From Paenibacillus alkaliterrae (GTDB lineage: Bacteria; Bacillota; Bacilli; Paenibacillales; Paenibacillaceae): a stretch of 64,000 bases of DNA. The position numbers and the translations under genes are program-made. The stretch lies in NCBI RefSeq assembly GCF_021532375.1, contig NZ_JAKGAP010000018.1:62001-126000 (forward strand), in the 5' to 3' direction. Below are positions 59,991 through 64,000 of the stretch, piece by piece; position 1 is the first letter of the stretch; each line of letters starts with the position of its first letter. The notes under the pieces are model-generated. The model worked only from the letters and a program-made list of their open reading frames with translations. It did no database searches and was not told the DNA's origin.

Positions 59991-61088
59991 TTGCTTTATT
60001 CTTCTATACTAAAGCCTATTTTTTTTCGAATGGATCCGGAGAAAGCCCATCACGTCGTCATTGACGGGCTGTCCGCCGCAGGTAAGGTGCCCGGTCTAAA
60101 CGGGTTAATGCATGCTATGTACGGCGTAGCAAAGTCGCCGGAGCTTGCAACTGAGCTGTTCGGACTGCAATTTCCTCATCCGGTCGGTCTTGCTGCGGGC
60201 CTCGACAAAAACGGCAAGGCAGCCGACGGCTTCTCAAGCATTGGTTTTGGTTTCGCCGAGGTAGGGACAGTCACGCCGAAGGGACAAGCCGGCAACGAGC
60301 AGCCAAGGCTATTCCGGTTACCGCCTGATGAGGCGCTCATTAATCGCATGGGCTTTAATAACGACGGCACGGCCGCAATGGCGGAACGTCTGGCGCGTCG
60401 AAAAATATCGCGTATTCCGATCGCCGTAAACATCGGCAAAAACAAAACGACGCCAAATGAATTGGCGCATGAGGATTATCAGGCCTGTATTCGTGATTTG
60501 TATACATATGGTGATTTTTTCGTCGTAAACATCAGTTCTCCCAATACTCCTGATTTGCGGGATTTGCAGCATGGGGAAGAACTGAAAAATTTACTTGGCG
60601 CCGTAAGAGAAGAAATGGGTGCGCAAGCGGCGAAAATAGGAACGAAAACAAAGCCAGTGCTTGTGAAAATTGCCCCGGATATGACCGATGAACAGCTGGA
60701 GCTTACTGTAGACAGCATTATGGAAAGCGGCGTATCCGGCATTATCGCAACGAACACGACTCTATCCCGCTCGGGGCTTAAGCATTCGAATGCAAAAGAA
60801 TCGGGCGGACTAAGCGGCAAGCCTCTGCGTGACCGCTCGACCGATGTTATACGCGCCGTTTACCGCCAAACTGGCGGGCAGCTGCCCATTATTGGTTCAG
60901 GCGGCATCTTTACGCCACAAGATGCATACGATAAAATCCGTGCCGGAGCAGCCTTGGTCGAAATTTATACGGCTCTTATTTATAAAGGACCGGGATTGCT
61001 TAGAGAGCTGACGAACGGATTAAAGGAATGTTTACATAAGGATGGCTACCGCAATATTGCCGAAGCAGTAGGCGCAGATCATCGTTAA
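59991..61088 (+). CDS. pyrD: Dihydroorotate dehydrogenase (quinone, class 2)
   Basis: A 365-residue membrane-associated flavoenzyme of pyrimidine synthesis. The class 2 features are the N-terminal amphipathic extension (LYSSILKPIFFRMDPEKAHH), GLAAGLDKNGKAADG and the catalytic serine in VNISSPNTPDLRDLQ. FMN-binding segments GIIATNTTLSR and IGSGGIF are present. TTG 59991 is preferred because GGAGTGAG is well spaced from it; GTG 59982 is an alternative. Many Bacilli use class 1B PyrD in the pyr operon; here a stand-alone class 2 gene has a PyrR-type leader. sasB follows at 17 bp. Confidence 0.93.
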   Translation: MLYSSILKPIFFRMDPEKAHHVVIDGLSAAGKVPGLNGLMHAMYGVAKSPELATELFGLQFPHPVGLAAGLDKNGKAADGFSSIGFGFAEVGTVTPKGQAGNEQPRLFRLPPDEALINRMGFNNDGTAAMAERLARRKISRIPIAVNIGKNKTTPNELAHEDYQACIRDLYTYGDFFVVNISSPNTPDLRDLQHGEELKNLLGAVREEMGAQAAKIGTKTKPVLVKIAPDMTDEQLELTVDSIMESGVSGIIATNTTLSRSGLKHSNAKESGGLSGKPLRDRSTDVIRAVYRQTGGQLPIIGSGGIFTPQDAYDKIRAGAALVEIYTALIYKGPGLLRELTNGLKECLHKDGYRNIAEAVGADHR

Positions 61089-61105
61089 GAACAGGAGGCG
61101 GCCGG

Positions 61106-61909
61106 ATGGACGGTAGAGACTGGAATCTTTTTTTACAGCCTTATGAACAAGCGGTGGAAGAACTGAAAGTAAAGTTTAAAACGATGAGGGTTGAATTGAA
61201 GATTAGAGAATCTTATGCACCGATAGAATTTGTCACCGGCCGGGTCAAGCGAATATCCAGCATTTTAGAGAAGGCCAAGCGTCTGAATGTACCGTCCGAT
61301 CAGTTGGATACGGGTATAGAGGATATCGCGGGCATTCGCATAATGTGCCAGTTTGTGGATGATATTCATCGCGTAGCCAGCTTGATTCGTACGCGTAAGG
61401 ATCTTTCGCTCGTATACGAGAAGGATTACATTACGAACTTCAAGGACAGCGGCTACCGCAGTTACCATATGATCGTAGAATACCCGGTTCAAACGGCTCT
61501 AGGCTACAAAATCGTACTCGCCGAAATTCAAATTCGCACGCTGGCCATGAATTTTTGGGCAACGATCGAGCATTCCTTGAATTATAAGTTTAAGGAAAGC
61601 TTGCCGGATGATGTACGCAACCGATTGAAAAAAGCGGCGGAGGCGGCAGCGCAGCTCGATTCGGAAATGACGAACATCCGCAAGGAAATTCTCGATGCCC
61701 AGACGGAATTCGAAGAGCAATCCAACGTCGTATCAAAGGTTTTGAGCGGTATCCAGGATTTGTATTTCTATCATCGCGTGCGGGAGGCAGCACAGTTCCA
61801 GATGAAATTCAATGAACAATTCGAGAAAGAGGATTACCAAGGGCTGAGTCAGCTCTCTCTCGATATTCAAGCCGCGATCGGTAAAGCCAAGAAAGCGAAT
61901 CAAAGTTAA
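61106..61909 (+). CDS. sasB: Small alarmone synthetase SasB/YjbM ((p)ppGpp synthetase)
   Basis: A 267-residue RelA/SpoT-synthetase-domain protein without a hydrolase domain. It starts like Bacillus YjbM (WNLFLQPYEQAVEELKVK) and keeps PIEFVTGRVKRISSILEK, DIAGIRIMCQFVDDI, SGYRSYHMIVEYP and VLAEIQIRTLAMNFWATIEHSLNYK. YjbM forms a tetramer activated by pppGpp. It is longer than YjbM (about 211 residues) by an Asn/Gln-rich helical C-terminal extension of roughly 50 residues. AGGAGG precedes ATG 61106; it is probably cotranscribed with pyrD. Confidence 0.95.
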   Translation: MDGRDWNLFLQPYEQAVEELKVKFKTMRVELKIRESYAPIEFVTGRVKRISSILEKAKRLNVPSDQLDTGIEDIAGIRIMCQFVDDIHRVASLIRTRKDLSLVYEKDYITNFKDSGYRSYHMIVEYPVQTALGYKIVLAEIQIRTLAMNFWATIEHSLNYKFKESLPDDVRNRLKKAAEAAAQLDSEMTNIRKEILDAQTEFEEQSNVVSKVLSGIQDLYFYHRVREAAQFQMKFNEQFEKEDYQGLSQLSLDIQAAIGKAKKANQS

Positions 61910-61925
61910 ACGGCAATGGTGAAAT

Positions 61926-61968
61926 AAAGAGCAGTCTCTAACGGCCGACGGCCTAGAGACTGCTCTTT
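61926..61968. terminator. Bidirectional terminator
   Basis: AAAGAGCAGTCTCTA and TAGAGACTGCTCTTT form a 15-bp stem with an inner GGCC/GGCC hairpin between sasB and the convergent lipoprotein gene. Confidence 0.93.
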
Positions 61969-61989
61969 ATTGGTTAGTCGATGATTTCG

Positions 61990-62544
61990 TCAAGACGGGT
62001 CGCTTGATTTTTTCGGTTTATATTTAGCGTCTATTTCTTCCCGTATTTCGTCGATGGTCTTGCCTTGCTTGCTTAAAGCGATAACGTCCTCCATTTCTTT
62101 CTTGCAAATGCCGCAGCTCGTGCTGTGATTTGTCCAGGTCACGCTGCCTTCATCTGCCGGGTGCTCCGCCAAATAGCAGCGCAGAAGAGAGTCATGGGGT
62201 GTTTCTACGGCGAGTCCGTCCGCGCAGCCGCAATAGCACGTTATTCCGCTCATCAAGTGCGCGTGGTCATGGACCTCACTGTATAGCTTGCTTGTATGAG
62301 GGGTATAGTCAGATAAGAAGGAGGGCAGCTGATCATATGACGAAGTCGTCTCCCAGGTTTCGGAGCCGTGCATATGCTGGGCGCCGGCCTCGTCATCGCC
62401 CGATAAGCCGCAAGCGGTCAGCAAGGTAATGAATGCAAATGCCAGCAGCATGGCATACATAATCCCGCGGTTTCGCGCGCTGATCCGATCTGCTCCAACT
62501 TGTTCGGCAGCCTGCTCTTCAGTTAGCCGCTGACGCTTCATCAT
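61990..62544 (-). CDS. PCYCGC-motif lipoprotein
   Basis: A 184-residue protein with a long polar N-terminus (about 25 residues), a hydrophobic stretch and lipobox LLTACGLS, so the mature part is outside the cell. The mature region has HAHLMSGITCYCGCADG, then LLRCYLAEHP and TSCGICKKEMEDV. The CYCGC cluster with later cysteines defines the PCYCGC family, probably metal or redox binding. Its ATG overlaps the stop of the thioredoxin-like gene by 4 bp, so the two products likely work together. Confidence 0.85.
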   Translation of the reverse strand: MMKRQRLTEEQAAEQVGADRISARNRGIMYAMLLAFAFITLLTACGLSGDDEAGAQHMHGSETWETTSSYDQLPSFLSDYTPHTSKLYSEVHDHAHLMSGITCYCGCADGLAVETPHDSLLRCYLAEHPADEGSVTWTNHSTSCGICKKEMEDVIALSKQGKTIDEIREEIDAKYKPKKSSDPS

Positions 62545-63059
62545 TGCGGATCAGCTCCCGAATATTTGTTGAAGAATGCCTTGTAATCATTCAATGAATA
62601 ACCGGATGTCGTGCCTTCTGCAGCAAGGCCGCCTTCCAATTTGTCGACCTGAACGCCTTCCTTGAAGTAAGCGAGCGTCGGCGTGTACTCGACATTGTAT
62701 TTGTTGAAGTAAGTTGGAAATTCGCGCAAGTTAAACTGTGGAAGCTCGATGCCGAGCTCCTCTGCAAGCGGCATTAGCTTCGGTGTCGTATTCTGGCAAT
62801 GCATGCAGTCGGACGCATATAAGTAGACGAAGAAATCTTCTTTATCTGCCACCATACTGTCCAGCTCTGCGGGTAATATGATATTCTGGTAGTTAGGGTC
62901 ATCCAGCTGCTTGCGCGTTTCCGGGTTCAATTCGGAGACGGGCTTGTCGTACAAGGCATTTACCTTGCCGCTGTTGTTAAGCACGAAAATAAAACCGAAT
63001 AATAATATGACGATTCCGATATAAACGTAAATCATTTTAACTTTCTTTTTCTTTTTCAT
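62541..63059 (-). CDS. Membrane-anchored thioredoxin-like protein
   Basis: A 172-residue protein: a run of lysines, one membrane helix (about 9-27) and an extracellular thioredoxin domain. The active site is ASDCMHCQNTTPKL (C-M-H-C) and the cis-Pro loop is VEYTPTLAYFKEG. The CMHC motif is uncommon and suggests an oxidase- or isomerase-like redox potential. It is translationally coupled to the PCYCGC lipoprotein gene. CGGAGG lies 12 bases before the ATG. Confidence 0.88.
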   Translation of the reverse strand: MKKKKKVKMIYVYIGIVILLFGFIFVLNNSGKVNALYDKPVSELNPETRKQLDDPNYQNIILPAELDSMVADKEDFFVYLYASDCMHCQNTTPKLMPLAEELGIELPQFNLREFPTYFNKYNVEYTPTLAYFKEGVQVDKLEGGLAAEGTTSGYSLNDYKAFFNKYSGADPQ

Positions 63060-63132
63060 TTGTGAGACTACCTCCGAAACGAGTTTAAGATGGACAGATT
63101 GGTTTCTATACAGATTGTCCTAACTTTTATAT

Positions 63133-63162
63133 ATTATATAACAAAGCCGCATGACTATGTAA
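63133..63162 (-). promoter_or_regulatory. Promoter of the thioredoxin-like/PCYCGC operon
   Basis: On the minus strand TTACAT (63157-63162), an 18-bp spacer and TATAAT (63133-63138). Confidence 0.55.
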
Positions 63163-63202
63163 GTGCAGAGACATCGATGGCTATGGGCTGGAGGAAATCA
63201 GC

Positions 63203-64000
63203 ATGATCGGCAATTTGCCGCTAAATTTTACTGCAAAAATGGAAAAGCTGCTTGGAGAGGAATTTGACGATTTTATGTCCTCCTATGCCGCGCCGCGCGT
63301 ATACGGTCTTCGAATCAACCGATTAAAACTGAATATGGAAGAATGGAAAGGGATGTCTCCGCTGTCAGCGGATGTTAGTCCGATCCCGTGGGCTGAGGAT
63401 GGGCTTTATTATAAGGAAGGCGAGCGGCCCGGCAAGCATCCGCATTATCACGCCGGCCTTTATTATATTCAAGAACCGAGCGCGATGGCGCCGGTTGAAT
63501 TGCTTGATGTAAGGCCGGGACAGCGAGTGCTCGATCTATGTGCCGCTCCCGGCGGCAAGTCGACGCAAATAGCGGCAAAGCTGCAGGGCGGCGGCGTGCT
63601 TGTCACTAATGATAACGCAAGGGAACGTACGAAGGCGTTAGCGAAAAATATCGAACTGGCGGGCGTCCGCAACGCGGTTGTAATGAATGAGGAGCCGGCC
63701 GCGCTCGCGCCGGTCTTCACGGAATGGTTCGATCGAATCCTTATAGATGCCCCTTGCTCCGGTGAAGGCATGTTTCGGAAAGATGAATCTATGATTGCCG
63801 AGTGGGAAAAGCACTCCGTCGAACGATGCTCGCTTATGCAGTGTGATATTTTAAGACATGCCGCTTCGATGCTTGCCCCCGGCGGATTAATGGTCTATTC
63901 GACTTGCACTTTTTCACCGGAAGAAAACGAGCAGCAAATCGCTTCGTTTCTTTCCGGGCATACGGATTTTCAGGTTGTACCGATTGTCCATGGTTTTGGT
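63203..64000 (+). CDS. RsmF/NOP-family rRNA (cytosine-C5) methyltransferase, truncated at the window edge
   Basis: The first 266 codons of a gene that continues past the right edge. GGAGGAAA precedes ATG 63203. An N-terminal substrate domain is followed by the SAM fold with VLDLCAAPGGKSTQIA, the catalytic-cysteine region LIDAPCSGEGMFRKDE and the second cysteine in YSTCTFSPEENE. The early GEGMFRKD motif favours the RsmF/YebU (16S m5C) subfamily over RsmB. The missing C-terminal part should hold an RsmF-type extra domain. Confidence 0.92.
   Translation, partial: MIGNLPLNFTAKMEKLLGEEFDDFMSSYAAPRVYGLRINRLKLNMEEWKGMSPLSADVSPIPWAEDGLYYKEGERPGKHPHYHAGLYYIQEPSAMAPVELLDVRPGQRVLDLCAAPGGKSTQIAAKLQGGGVLVTNDNARERTKALAKNIELAGVRNAVVMNEEPAALAPVFTEWFDRILIDAPCSGEGMFRKDESMIAEWEKHSVERCSLMQCDILRHAASMLAPGGLMVYSTCTFSPEENEQQIASFLSGHTDFQVVPIVHGFG

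Overview
The window is a chromosomal segment of a Gram-positive, spore-former-like Firmicute of the Paenibacillaceae, most likely Paenibacillus or a close relative. Grounds for this: AGGAGG-type ribosome binding sites with ATG, GTG and TTG starts, roughly 50% GC, a coproporphyrin-type hemEHY operon, the sesquarterpene synthase YtpB, a SasB-type small alarmone synthetase, YtxG/YtxH-like proteins, DUF3906 and DUF1450 proteins, and a GlnR-type operator at amtB. No rRNA, tRNA, CRISPR array or insertion sequence was found. One structured RNA (6S RNA) and one PyrR-type leader can be read.

Layout. 1-9.7 kb: small housekeeping and hypothetical genes, including a gene under a LexA-like box, a stand-alone CuA-domain protein, YutE, a SufR-like regulator, ytxGH-like genes, glutamate racemase, an M14 peptidase, a His-substituted HesB-like protein, a DUF3990 (ADP-ribosyltransferase-fold) gene with an overlapping partner, and a membrane PDZ-Lon protease. 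9.7-13.8 kb: an LtaS-family enzyme, a THUMP rRNA methyltransferase and an O-methyltransferase.

13.9-24.8 kb (minus strand) is the most notable region: a seven-gene operon for a Gram-positive Pel-type exopolysaccharide. In transcription order it encodes an epimerase-PelD fusion with an intact c-di-GMP I-site, PelE, a membrane-anchored deacetylase, PelF, a PelG-CotH fusion that still carries an internal lipoprotein signal and lipobox, a VTC-type polyphosphate polymerase domain protein and a DUF4956 membrane protein. A DUF4832 protein is transcribed divergently. The architecture suggests that sugar-nucleotide supply, c-di-GMP sensing, polymer export and an extracytoplasmic CotH kinase/VTC module are joined in one unit.

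24.9-36.8 kb: hemEHY, a CapA-like protein, a glycerophosphodiesterase, a DUF92 protein, oligoendopeptidase F with two in-frame starts (one adding a signal peptide), small proteins, a methyltransferase and a cold-shock protein. 36.8-49 kb: an MFS transporter, YtpB, PfkA, YebC/YeeI, a GH-like protein, YitT, the DEAD-box helicase CshA, a DUF624 protein, 6S RNA, Tpx and a rhomboid protease. 49-56 kb: a LysR regulator, a YugP protease, a MerR regulator and an amtB / DUF294 nucleotidyltransferase / DEDDh exonuclease group, then a JAMM protease and a ResA-like thioredoxin. 56-64 kb: citramalate synthase, DNA polymerase IV, ferredoxin, pyrD with a PyrR-type attenuator, sasB, a PCYCGC lipoprotein with its thioredoxin partner, and a truncated RsmF-like rRNA methyltransferase at the right edge.

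All functions are inferred from motifs and remembered family features; no database search was possible.
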